In this document: one piece after another, positions 1 through 8,816 of the stretch
Layout: each line of letters begins with the position of its first letter
Position numbering within the stretch: position 1 is the stretch's first letter
Source of the DNA: Sphingomonas pituitosa NBRC 102491
GTDB lineage: Bacteria > Pseudomonadota > Alphaproteobacteria > Sphingomonadales > Sphingomonadaceae
Assembly (NCBI RefSeq): GCF_001598435.1
Contig: NZ_BCYY01000001.1
Location: forward strand, 496,001-560,000
DNA: 64,000 bases
Direction of reading: 5' to 3'
Translations under genes and position numbers: made by a program
Notes under the pieces: model-generated
Databases searched by the model: none
What the model was told of the DNA's origin: nothing
Seen by the model: only the letters and a program-made list of their open reading frames with translations

Positions 1-2
1 TC

Positions 3-2507
3 GACGGCGCGTGGGAAGTCCGCATCGACCCCAGCGATGCCGATGCCGCCAAGGCGCATCCGAAGGAAGCCGTCTGGTTCCCGGCCAAGGTTCCCGGCAG
101 CGTCCAGCAGGACCTGATCGCAGCGAAGCGCGTGCCCGATCCGTATAAGGGCATCAACGAGGCACCGATCCAATGGGCCGGCCTCACCCGCTGGCAGTTC
201 CGCCGCACGCTCACCGTCACGCCCGCGATGCTGGCGCGCGACCATCTCGACCTGGTGTTCGAAGGGCTCGACACCTTCGCGACGGTGACGCTGAACGGCC
301 AGAAGCTGGCTGAGACCGACAACGCCCATCGCCGCTGGCGGGTGGACGCCAAGGATGCCCTGAAGGCCGGCGCGAACGAGCTGGTCGTCACCATCGCCTC
401 GCCGATCAAGACGCTGCAGCCGATGGTGCTGGCGGAGAAATTCCCGCTCCCCGGCGAATATGATTCCGCCTTTGGCGACGAGCCCAAGGGCAAGCAGACC
501 TCGCCTTACATCCGCAAGCCCAAGTACGATTACAGCTGGGACTGGGCGCCGCGCCTCGTCAAGATCGGCCTGTGGCGGCCGGTGCGGCTGGAGGCATGGG
601 ACGATGCCCGCATCGACGGTTTCCGCGTCGATCAGGAAGCGCTCAACCCCGCCGAGGCGCGCCTCGTCGCGCGGTGGAAGCTGCTCGGCGACCGCGAACG
701 CGCGGTTACCGTCCGCACGCGCGTCACCGGCCCCGACGGCCAGACCGTCGAGGCGAGCCGCACCCTCACCATCGGCGCGGGCGAGAACGCCGTCAGCGTG
801 CCGCTCACCCTGCCCAAGCCGCAATTGTGGTGGCCCGCCGGCTATGGCGCGCAGCCGCTCTACAAGGTCGAAGCCACGCTGGAGGAAGACGGTGCCGTCA
901 GCGACCGTGTTGCGCAGCGCATCGGCCTGCGCACCGTCGAACTGATCACCCAGGGCGGCGGCTTCGGCTTCCGCATCAATGGCTTGCGCATCTTCGCCAA
1001 GGGCGCAAACCTGATCCCGTTCGACATGTTCCCGACCGCGGTGACCGAAGCGCGGATGCGCCGGATGCTCACCGATGCGCGCGACACCAACATGAACATG
1101 ATCCGCGTCTGGGGCGGCGGCTATTATCTCGACGACGCCTTCTACGCCGCCGCCGACGAACTCGGCCTGATGGTGTGGCAGGACTTCATGTTCGGCGGTT
1201 CGATCACCCCGCCCGATGCGGCGTTCCGCGAGAATGTCCGCATCGAGGCCGAGCAGCAGGTCGCCCGGCTCCAGCCGCATCCGTCGATTATCGGCTGGAA
1301 CGGCGGCAACGAGATCCTGTCGGGCTGGGAAAACTGGTCCGATCGCAAGGCGTTCAAGAAGAATGTCGGCGCCGACGAACAGGAGCGGATCGGCGCGGGC
1401 ATGGCCGTGCTGTTCGATCGCACCCTGCGCCAGGCGGTCGAGAAGGAAGCGCCCGGCACCACCTATTGGCCGGGCTCGCCGTCCACCGATTACACCGGCC
1501 CCACCGACACCGACGCGAACGGCGACCGCCATTTCTGGGACGTCTGGTCGGGCTCCAAGCCGGTCGAGCGCTATCTCGATAGCTGCACGCGCTTCATGTC
1601 CGAATACGGCTTCCAGGCGATGCCGAACCTGTCGACGATCCGCGGTTTCGCGGGCAACGGAGCGCTGGCGATCGACAGCCTGGTGCTCAAGGCGCACCAG
1701 AAGTTCCTGGCCGGCGAAGGCAATAGCCGCCTGCAGCTCTATCTCGATGCCCGGCTGCGCAAGCCCGCGGATTTCGCCGATCTGGTCTACCTCACCCAGG
1801 TGAACCAGATGCAGGCGATCGGCATGGCCGCGCGCCACCACCGCGCCTGCGCGCCGATCACCATGGGCTCGCTCTACTGGCAGCTCAACGATGCCTGGCC
1901 GGCGATCAGCTGGGCAAGCATCGACTATGACGGCCAGTGGAAGCTGCTCCAGTATGAGGCGCGCCGCTTCTTCGCGCCCCAGGCGATCGTCGCCGAACAC
2001 AAGGATGGCGCCACCCGCCTCGCCGCGGTATCCGACGCAACGAAGCTGATCGCCGCCGAATGGCGCGTGCGCGGCTTCGCCATGGACGGCAAGCCGCTGG
2101 GCGAAAAGGCGGCGAGGTTCGATCTCTCGTCGGGATCGCTCGAACTCGCGAAGATCGCCGATGCCGATCTGTTCGGCGCCGCCGCGCCAGCGCAGAGCTA
2201 TGCCGTTGCCGAGCTGTGGATCGACGGCAAGCCGGTCTCGCGCCAGATCGTCGAGCGGCTCGCCCCCAAGGACATGGCCTATCCCGCCCCGCGCCTGTCG
2301 GTCCGCTGGCAGGGCAAGCAGGTGACGGTCACCGCCGGCGCGCTCGCCCGCGCGGTGATGCTCGATTTCGGCACCACTGTCGCACAGCCGAGCGACAACG
2401 GCTTCGACCTGCTGCCCGGCGAAAGCCGCACGCTCACCGTCACGTCCGAGGCGAACGCCGCTGCGCTCGCCCGCGCCCTCACCCTTCGCACGCTGGGACC
2501 CCGTTGA
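3..2507 (+). CDS. GH2 beta-mannosidase, 5' end outside window
   Basis: Exo-beta-mannosidase of glycoside hydrolase family 2, expected to remove the beta-1,4-linked core mannose of N-glycans or mannan ends. The frame is open to the left edge. Residues before the first in-frame GTG (132) already read as family sequence (WFPAKVPGSVQQDL, then PDPYKGINE), so the true start lies upstream. Order: N-terminal jelly roll, immunoglobulin-like domain, then TIM barrel. The acid/base Glu of NGGNE is visible codon 437 and the nucleophile Glu of FMSEYG is codon 534. The C-terminal beta domains run to the stop. The stop overlaps the start of the GH3 gene by one base, indicating translational coupling. Confident as a beta-mannosidase; whether it acts on N-glycan core mannose is inferred from the neighbours. 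Confidence 0.9.
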   Translation, partial: DGAWEVRIDPSDADAAKAHPKEAVWFPAKVPGSVQQDLIAAKRVPDPYKGINEAPIQWAGLTRWQFRRTLTVTPAMLARDHLDLVFEGLDTFATVTLNGQKLAETDNAHRRWRVDAKDALKAGANELVVTIASPIKTLQPMVLAEKFPLPGEYDSAFGDEPKGKQTSPYIRKPKYDYSWDWAPRLVKIGLWRPVRLEAWDDARIDGFRVDQEALNPAEARLVARWKLLGDRERAVTVRTRVTGPDGQTVEASRTLTIGAGENAVSVPLTLPKPQLWWPAGYGAQPLYKVEATLEEDGAVSDRVAQRIGLRTVELITQGGGFGFRINGLRIFAKGANLIPFDMFPTAVTEARMRRMLTDARDTNMNMIRVWGGGYYLDDAFYAAADELGLMVWQDFMFGGSITPPDAAFRENVRIEAEQQVARLQPHPSIIGWNGGNEILSGWENWSDRKAFKKNVGADEQERIGAGMAVLFDRTLRQAVEKEAPGTTYWPGSPSTDYTGPTDTDANGDRHFWDVWSGSKPVERYLDSCTRFMSEYGFQAMPNLSTIRGFAGNGALAIDSLVLKAHQKFLAGEGNSRLQLYLDARLRKPADFADLVYLTQVNQMQAIGMAARHHRACAPITMGSLYWQLNDAWPAISWASIDYDGQWKLLQYEARRFFAPQAIVAEHKDGATRLAAVSDATKLIAAEWRVRGFAMDGKPLGEKAARFDLSSGSLELAKIADADLFGAAAPAQSYAVAELWIDGKPVSRQIVERLAPKDMAYPAPRLSVRWQGKQVTVTAGALARAVMLDFGTTVAQPSDNGFDLLPGESRTLTVTSEANAAALARALTLRTLGPR

Positions 2508-5068
2508 TGCCCCTCCTTCCCCTGCTCCTCCTCGCCGGCGATCCCGATCCGGTTACCGACGCCATCGCCAGGATGACGATCGAGCAGAAGGCCGCGCAGC
2601 TGCAGAGCACCGCGCCCGCCGATCCGGTGATCGGCCTGCCCGCCTATGACTGGTGGAACGAGGGCCTGCACGGCCTCGCCCGCGACGGCTATGCCACCGT
2701 GTTCCCCCAGGCGATCGGTCTCGCCGCGACCTGGGACGTGCCGCTGCTCCACAAGGTCGGCGACACCGTCGCCACCGAGGCGCGCGCGAAGTTCAATGCG
2801 CGACCGGTGACCGCCGATCGCAAGATCTATGAAGGGCTCACCATCTGGTCGCCCAACATCAACATCTTCCGCGATCCGCGCTGGGGCCGCGGCCAGGAAA
2901 CATACGGCGAGGATCCGTTCCTCACCGGCCACCTCGCGATCGGCTTCATCCAGGGACTGCAGGGGCCAGACCCGGCGCATCCCAAGGTGATCGCCACGCC
3001 CAAGCATCTCGCGGTGCATAGCGGCCCCGAGGCCGGCCGCGACGGCTTCGACGTCGATCCCAGCCCGCAGGATCTGGAGTCTACCTACACCCCCGCCTTC
3101 CGCCTCGCGCTTACCGAGGGCAAGGCGCAGTCGGTAATGTGCGCGTACAACTCGATCCACGGCACGCCCGCCTGCGCCTCGGGTGGGCTGCTCAACGATC
3201 GGCTGCGCAAGGATTGGGGCTTTACCGGCCTCACCGTGTCGGACTGCGACGCGGTAGCGAACATCCACCTGTTCCACCATTTCAGCCTCGATGCCGCCGA
3301 GGCATCGGCCGCCGCGATCAAGAACGGCATGGATCTGAACTGCGGCACCACCTATGCCGCGCTTCCGCAAGCGGTGAAGCGCGGGCTGGTGAGCGAGGCG
3401 GAGATCGACGTGGCGCTGAAGCGCGCGCTGGATGCCCGCCGCGCGCTGGGTATCGCCTTCGGCGGCGCCAATCCCTGGGGCAAGATCAAGCCCAGCCAGC
3501 GCAGCACGCCTGCCGCCCGCGCGCTGGCGCTGGAGGCCGCGCGCAAGGCGATCGTACTGCTCAAGAACGACGGCGACCGCCTGCCCCTGACGCCGGGTGG
3601 CCGCATCGCGGTGATCGGCGCCAATGCCGACGATATCGGCGTGCTGGAGGGCAATTACCACGGCACCGCCAAGGATCCGGTGACCCCGCTGGACGGCATC
3701 CGCCGCCAGTTCGGCGCCGACAAGGTGGTGTACGCACAGGGCTCGCAGCTGGCCGAGGCCGGCGCGGTGATCATGCCCGAAACCGCCTTCCGCGCCGACG
3801 GCAAGGCTGGCCTGAAGGCCGAGTATTTCGCCAGCCCGACGGTAAGCGGCACGCCCGTAGCCACCCGGCAGGACCGCCGCATCGACTTCAACTACACCCG
3901 CGCCGCGCCGCTGCCGGGGCTGAACCCTACCGGCTTCGCGGTGCGCTGGAACGGCGAATTCACGCCCCCGGGCGCGGGCGAGTACGAGTTGGAGATCGAC
4001 ATCCCCGCCTGCTGGAAGGACTGCACCACGCACGACGCGGTGCGGCTGTGGGTCGATGGCAAGCTCCTTCACGATGGCCCGCTCGGCAAGGCGCGCGTGG
4101 CAGTGAAGCTCGCCAGCGACGGCCGTGCGGTGCAGTTCCGCATGGAGATCGACCATCGCAGCGAAGATGGCGGCGTGCGCCTGATGTGGCAGCCCCCGGC
4201 CGAGCCGATGCTTGCCCAGGCGCTGGCGGTGGCGAAGGACGCGGACACGATCGTCGCCGTGCTCGGCCTGTCGCCCGATCTGGAGGGCGAGGCGCTCAGC
4301 GTCTCGATCCCCGGTTTCGTCGGCGGCGACCGGACCGACATCGCCCTGCCCCGCCCACAGCTCGAGCTGCTCAAGGCGCTGCGCAAGACCGGCAAGCCGC
4401 TCGTCCTCGTCCTCACCAGCGGCAGCGCGGTGGCGGTCGATCCGGCGCTGGCCGATGCGATCCTCGAAGCATGGTATCCTGGCGAGGAAGGCGGCACCGC
4501 GATCGCCGAGACGCTGGCCGGCAAGAACAACCCCTCGGGCCGCCTGCCGCTCACCTTCTACGCCTCGGTCGACGACCTGCCGGCGTTCGTGGATTACGGC
4601 ATGAAGGAGCGCACCTATCGCTACTTCACCGGCAAGCCGCTCTGGGGCTTCGGCCATGGGCTGAGCTACACGAAATTCGCCTATGGCGACGTGGCGGTGA
4701 AGGCCGCCGGCATCGGCCAGCCGGTGCAGGTCAGCGCGAAGCTCACCAATGCGGGCAACCGCAGCGGTGAAGAAGTGGCCCAGGTCTATGTCGTCACGCC
4801 GGATGCGGGCAAACCAGGTGGGTTCACCACCCCGGTACTCCAGCGCCAGCTCGCCGGCTTCCAGCGCGCGAGCCTTGCGCCGGGCAAGTCGGCCAGCCTG
4901 TCCTTCACGCTCGATCCGCGCAGCATCAGCAGCGTCGCGCGCGACGGCACCCGCCGGGTGCTGCCGGGCACGTACCGCGTCTGGATCGGCGGGGGTCAGC
5001 CGGGTGACGGCGCCGGTGGGTGGGCCGAATTCAGCCTGAACGGCGACGCGCAGGTGCTGCCGAAATGA
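2507..5068 (+). CDS. GH3 glycosidase with PA14 domain, probable beta-xylosidase
   Basis: Glycoside hydrolase family 3, 853 residues. The start at 2507 shares a base with the upstream TGA; an open frame upstream of it is a shadow of the GH2 gene. Visible parts: short hydrophobic N-terminus (possible signal), TIM barrel with PKHLAVHSG and the nucleophile Asp246 in VSDCDAV, alpha/beta sandwich with a PA14 insertion (about residues 435-565), and a C-terminal FnIII-like domain. This barrel-sandwich-PA14-FnIII layout is common to beta-glucosidases and beta-xylosidases. In the Xanthomonas campestris nix cluster the GH3 enzyme next to GH125 and GH92 removes the beta-1,2-xylose of plant N-glycans, and the same order here makes that the best guess. 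Beta-glucosidase activity is the main alternative. Confidence 0.85.
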   Translation: MPLLPLLLLAGDPDPVTDAIARMTIEQKAAQLQSTAPADPVIGLPAYDWWNEGLHGLARDGYATVFPQAIGLAATWDVPLLHKVGDTVATEARAKFNARPVTADRKIYEGLTIWSPNINIFRDPRWGRGQETYGEDPFLTGHLAIGFIQGLQGPDPAHPKVIATPKHLAVHSGPEAGRDGFDVDPSPQDLESTYTPAFRLALTEGKAQSVMCAYNSIHGTPACASGGLLNDRLRKDWGFTGLTVSDCDAVANIHLFHHFSLDAAEASAAAIKNGMDLNCGTTYAALPQAVKRGLVSEAEIDVALKRALDARRALGIAFGGANPWGKIKPSQRSTPAARALALEAARKAIVLLKNDGDRLPLTPGGRIAVIGANADDIGVLEGNYHGTAKDPVTPLDGIRRQFGADKVVYAQGSQLAEAGAVIMPETAFRADGKAGLKAEYFASPTVSGTPVATRQDRRIDFNYTRAAPLPGLNPTGFAVRWNGEFTPPGAGEYELEIDIPACWKDCTTHDAVRLWVDGKLLHDGPLGKARVAVKLASDGRAVQFRMEIDHRSEDGGVRLMWQPPAEPMLAQALAVAKDADTIVAVLGLSPDLEGEALSVSIPGFVGGDRTDIALPRPQLELLKALRKTGKPLVLVLTSGSAVAVDPALADAILEAWYPGEEGGTAIAETLAGKNNPSGRLPLTFYASVDDLPAFVDYGMKERTYRYFTGKPLWGFGHGLSYTKFAYGDVAVKAAGIGQPVQVSAKLTNAGNRSGEEVAQVYVVTPDAGKPGGFTTPVLQRQLAGFQRASLAPGKSASLSFTLDPRSISSVARDGTRRVLPGTYRVWIGGGQPGDGAGGWAEFSLNGDAQVLPK

Positions 5069-6495
5069 TCGATCGCCGCACCCTGCTCGGCTCGGGCCTG
5101 GCGCTCGCCGCGACGCCCGCCTTTGCCACCGCCGGGAAGCCCGACCTTGTGAGCAAGCGCCCCGCGCCGGCTGACCGCCGCTTCGTCAGCAAGGCGGTCG
5201 AGCGTGAAATCGCACGCGTTTCCAAGCAGATCGCCGATCCCAAGCTGCGCTGGATGTTCGGCAACTGCTATCCCAACACGCTCGACACCACGGTGAAGAT
5301 GGGCGTGGTGGACGGCAAGCCCGATGCGTTCGTCATCACCGGCGACATCGATGCGCTGTGGCTGCGCGACAGCTCGGCGCAGGTGCGACCCTATCTGCAT
5401 CTTGCGAAAGACGACGCGGATCTGCGCCGTCTGTACCAGGGCCTGATCGCCCGGCAGGCGCGGTGCATCCTGCTCGATCCCTATGCCAACGCCTTCCTTG
5501 AAGAAACCAATGCCCGCACCGAACTGAGCTGGGCGCTGCACGACAAGACCGAGATGAAGACCGGCGTTGCCGAACGGAAATGGGAGATCGACAGCCTCTG
5601 TTATCCCATTCGCCTGGCACACGACTATTGGAAGGCGACCGGCGACACCACGCCGTTCGACGCGCAATGGGCGGAGTCCGCGCGCACCATCCTCCGCACC
5701 TTCCGCGAGCAGCAGCGCAAGGACGGGCCCGGCCCGTACCGCTTCCTGCGCAGCAGCGACCGGCCGACCGAGACGCTGATGCTCGACGGCTATGGCCCGC
5801 CCAGCCGTCCGGTCGGGCTGATCCATTCCGGCTTCCGCCCCTCGGACGATGCCTGCGTCTATCCCTTTCTGATTCCGTCCAATTACTTCGCCGTCGCGAC
5901 GCTGCGGGAACTGGCCGTACTGGCGATCGCGGTGCGGCAGGATGCAGCGCTGGCGAACGACGCCAAGGCACTGGCCGACGAGGTTGCCGCGGCACTCCGC
6001 GACTATGGCACGATGCGGCTGCGCGACGGTCGCGAGGTGATCGCGTTTGAAGTGGACGGCTTCGGCAACGCCATCTTCATGGACGACGCCAATGTGCCGT
6101 CACTCTCCAGCCTGGCCTATCTGCGCTGCGTCGATCGCGACGATCCCTTGTGGCAGCGCACGGCAGCCGCGGCGTGGAGCGATGCCAACCCCTATTGGTC
6201 ACGCGGCAACGTGGTCGAGGGGATCGGCGGGCCGCATGTCGGGTTGGGGCACGTCTGGCCCATGTCGTTGATCATGCGCGGTTTCAGCCATGACGGCGAT
6301 GTGCGAACGCTTCGCAATATCTTGCGAATGCTTAGCAATAGCGATGCAGGCACCGGCTTCATTCACGAGGCGGTGGACCAGAACGACCCCGCCAAATTCA
6401 CCCGCGACTGGTTCGCCTGGGCCAATGGCCTGTTCGGCGAACTGCTCCTCCATCTGGCTGCGGTCCAGCCCAAGCTTCTTCAGGAAACGCTGTGA
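5065..6495 (+). CDS. GH125 exo-alpha-1,6-mannosidase
   Basis: Metal-independent alpha-mannosidase of family GH125 (formerly DUF1237), 476 residues, normal for the family. It would release alpha-1,6-linked mannose from N-glycan cores. The start at 5065 overlaps the GH3 stop and gives a twin-arginine signal (DRRTLLGSG, then a hydrophobic stretch ending in AFA). An in-frame ATG at 5020 lies inside the GH3 gene and would bury the signal. Family blocks visible: NTLDTTVKMG, LWLRDSSAQVRPYL, and the C-terminal TGFIHEAVDQ and FTRDWFAWANGLFGEL segments, which hold the expected catalytic acid/base residues in the alpha/alpha toroid. Coupled to GH3 upstream and GH92 downstream by 4-base overlaps. Confidence 0.93.
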   Translation: MIDRRTLLGSGLALAATPAFATAGKPDLVSKRPAPADRRFVSKAVEREIARVSKQIADPKLRWMFGNCYPNTLDTTVKMGVVDGKPDAFVITGDIDALWLRDSSAQVRPYLHLAKDDADLRRLYQGLIARQARCILLDPYANAFLEETNARTELSWALHDKTEMKTGVAERKWEIDSLCYPIRLAHDYWKATGDTTPFDAQWAESARTILRTFREQQRKDGPGPYRFLRSSDRPTETLMLDGYGPPSRPVGLIHSGFRPSDDACVYPFLIPSNYFAVATLRELAVLAIAVRQDAALANDAKALADEVAAALRDYGTMRLRDGREVIAFEVDGFGNAIFMDDANVPSLSSLAYLRCVDRDDPLWQRTAAAAWSDANPYWSRGNVVEGIGGPHVGLGHVWPMSLIMRGFSHDGDVRTLRNILRMLSNSDAGTGFIHEAVDQNDPAKFTRDWFAWANGLFGELLLHLAAVQPKLLQETL

Positions 6496-8816
6496 TCCTC
6501 TCCCGTCGCCGCCTGCTCGCCACCAGCGCGATCGGCCTTGCCGCTGCTGGCGTTCCGCGAACCGCCTTGGCGAAATCGGCCGGCAGCACCACACCCAATC
6601 TGTTCATCGGCACCGGCGGGACCGGCCATACCTATCCGGGCGCGACCCTGCCGTTCGGCATGGTGCAGCTCAGCCCGGACACCGGGGTAGAGCGCTGGGA
6701 AACCTGCTCGGGCTATTATCACAGCGACGGCTCGATCCTCGGCTTCTCGCACACCCATCTGTCCGGCACGGGCATCGGCGACATGCTCGATCTGCTGGTC
6801 GCCCCCGGGCGCGGCCCGGTGATGCTGCAGCCGGGCACGCGCGAAAAGCCGGAAAGCGGCTATCGCCAGCGCTACCAGGACGAGCATGCAGAACCCGGTT
6901 ATTACCGGGTCGCGCTGGCGAACGGCGTGCAGGCAGAACTGACCGTTACCGAGCGAACCGGTTGGCATCGTTACACTTTCCCGGCCGGTGCAGGCCATTT
7001 GCTGCTTGACCTGTCGCATCTGGTACTGGACAGTTCGGACAGCCCGCCGCTGATCGCGGACGCAATGATGGAAGTGGCGCCGGACGGCACGATCACCGGT
7101 CAGCGACAAGTCTTCCGCTGGGCAAAGGGGCGCAAGATCTTCTTCGCGCTCCAGCTTTCGCGCCAGCCGGATCGCATCACCTTTTACGGCGATGACGATG
7201 CCGCGCAGCCCGCGGGCAGCAAGAAGGTCACCGGGCGGCGATTGAAGGCGGTGCTCCACTATTCGGATGCCGGAAACGGCCCGATTCTCGTGCGTTGCGG
7301 CATCTCCGGGGTGGATGTCGCCGGGGCGCGCGCCAATCTGGTCACCGAAGCGAGACATTGGGACTTCGATCGCACCCGCCGCGAAGCCACCGCCCGGTGG
7401 CAACCGGCGATCAACGCCGTCCGCGTCGAAGGCGGCACGGCCGACCAGCGAACCATCCTCACGACCGCGCTGTACCATTCCCAGCTCGCCCCGACGCTGT
7501 TCTCGGACGTGGACGGCCGCTATCTCGGCATGGACGGGCAGATCCACACGGTGCCGAAGGGCGGCGCGGCCTACAGCAGCTACTCGCTGTGGGACACCTA
7601 CCGGGCGCTGCACCCGCTGCTCACCCTGATCGCGCCGGATCGCACCAAGTCGCTGGTCGACGACCTGATCCGCCAGACCGCCCAGTCCCCCTATGGCCCG
7701 CTCGTCTGGCCGCTGCAGGGCAAGGAAACCGGCACGATGATCGGCTGGCACGGCGTGGTGCCGCTCGCCGAGGCGCAGGCCAAGGGCATCGCGGCCGATT
7801 ACGCCGCCGCGTGGCCGGCGATCCGCCGCCGCAGCTTCGATTTCACCGCGCCGGACAAGGACAACAGCAAGGGCCGCGATCTCTACGATCGCATGGGCTA
7901 TGTGCCTGCGGACAAATGGTTCGAGAGCGTCAGCCGCACCCAGGAATATGCCTATGACGACTGGGCATCGTCGCATCTCGCCGCGGCGATCGGCGAAAAG
8001 GGCGATGCCGATCGGCTCGCCAAGCGTTCGGGCAACTGGCGCAACGTGATCGACGGCAGCATCGGCTTCGCGCGCCCGCGCTTCGCCGACGGCAGCTGGT
8101 GGGCGCCCTATGATCCGATCCAGCTCGGCCACATGCCCAAGCCCTGGTGGCGCGACTATACCGAGGCGAATGGCTGGCAGGCGACCTTCCTCAACCAGCA
8201 CGACGTCTATGGGCTGATCGCGCATATCGGCGGCGACCAAAAGTTCGAGGCGAAGCTCGACGCGCTGTTCAACGCGCCCTCGACGCTGCCCGACAATGCC
8301 CCGCCGGACATTTCGGGGCTGGTGGGCCAGTACGCCCATGGCAACGAGCCGGACCAGCACGCCGCCTATCTCTACGCCTATGCCGGCGCACCCTGGAAGA
8401 CGCAGGCGATGGTGCGGCGGCTGTGCACCGAGATGTACAAGAACGATCCGGACGGCATCATCGGCAACGACGATTGCGGCCAGATGAGCGCGTGGTTCGT
8501 CTTCTCGGCGCTGGGCTTCTATCCGGTCGATCCGGTCCAGGCGGTCTATGTGTTCGGCTCGCCGCTGTTCGAGCGGGCGGAAGTAACCGTCGGCGCGGGC
8601 AAGAAGCTGGTGATCGAGGCGCCCGGCAACCGCGCGGACACGCCGTATGTCGCCGCGGTCACCTGGAACGGCAAGCCGTGGCGCAAGAGCTGGATCGCGC
8701 ACGCCGATCTGGTGAAGGGCGGTACGCTGCGCTTCACCATGTCGGACAAGCCCAACCCGGCGTTCGGGCGCGCGCCGGCGGACCGTCCGCCCTCCAACGG
8801 CCGCACGCCGGCCTGA
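6492..8816 (+). CDS. GH92 alpha-mannosidase, Tat-exported
   Basis: Calcium-dependent exo-alpha-mannosidase of family GH92, 774 residues. The family acts mainly on alpha-1,2- and alpha-1,3-mannosides of high-mannose and core N-glycans. It starts with GTG at 6492, overlapping the GH125 stop by four bases. The N-terminus SRRRLLATS followed by a hydrophobic run is a twin-arginine signal. The mature start shows the family block GTGGTGHTYPGATLPFGM; further blocks are FSHTHLSGTGI, SLWDTYRALHPL and the C-terminal NDDCGQMSAWFVFSALGFYPV. In the nix cluster the GH92 enzyme takes the alpha-1,3-mannose first, before the xylosidase and GH125 can act. The exact linkage cannot be read from sequence alone. 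Confidence 0.94.
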   Translation: MILSRRRLLATSAIGLAAAGVPRTALAKSAGSTTPNLFIGTGGTGHTYPGATLPFGMVQLSPDTGVERWETCSGYYHSDGSILGFSHTHLSGTGIGDMLDLLVAPGRGPVMLQPGTREKPESGYRQRYQDEHAEPGYYRVALANGVQAELTVTERTGWHRYTFPAGAGHLLLDLSHLVLDSSDSPPLIADAMMEVAPDGTITGQRQVFRWAKGRKIFFALQLSRQPDRITFYGDDDAAQPAGSKKVTGRRLKAVLHYSDAGNGPILVRCGISGVDVAGARANLVTEARHWDFDRTRREATARWQPAINAVRVEGGTADQRTILTTALYHSQLAPTLFSDVDGRYLGMDGQIHTVPKGGAAYSSYSLWDTYRALHPLLTLIAPDRTKSLVDDLIRQTAQSPYGPLVWPLQGKETGTMIGWHGVVPLAEAQAKGIAADYAAAWPAIRRRSFDFTAPDKDNSKGRDLYDRMGYVPADKWFESVSRTQEYAYDDWASSHLAAAIGEKGDADRLAKRSGNWRNVIDGSIGFARPRFADGSWWAPYDPIQLGHMPKPWWRDYTEANGWQATFLNQHDVYGLIAHIGGDQKFEAKLDALFNAPSTLPDNAPPDISGLVGQYAHGNEPDQHAAYLYAYAGAPWKTQAMVRRLCTEMYKNDPDGIIGNDDCGQMSAWFVFSALGFYPVDPVQAVYVFGSPLFERAEVTVGAGKKLVIEAPGNRADTPYVAAVTWNGKPWRKSWIAHADLVKGGTLRFTMSDKPNPAFGRAPADRPPSNGRTPA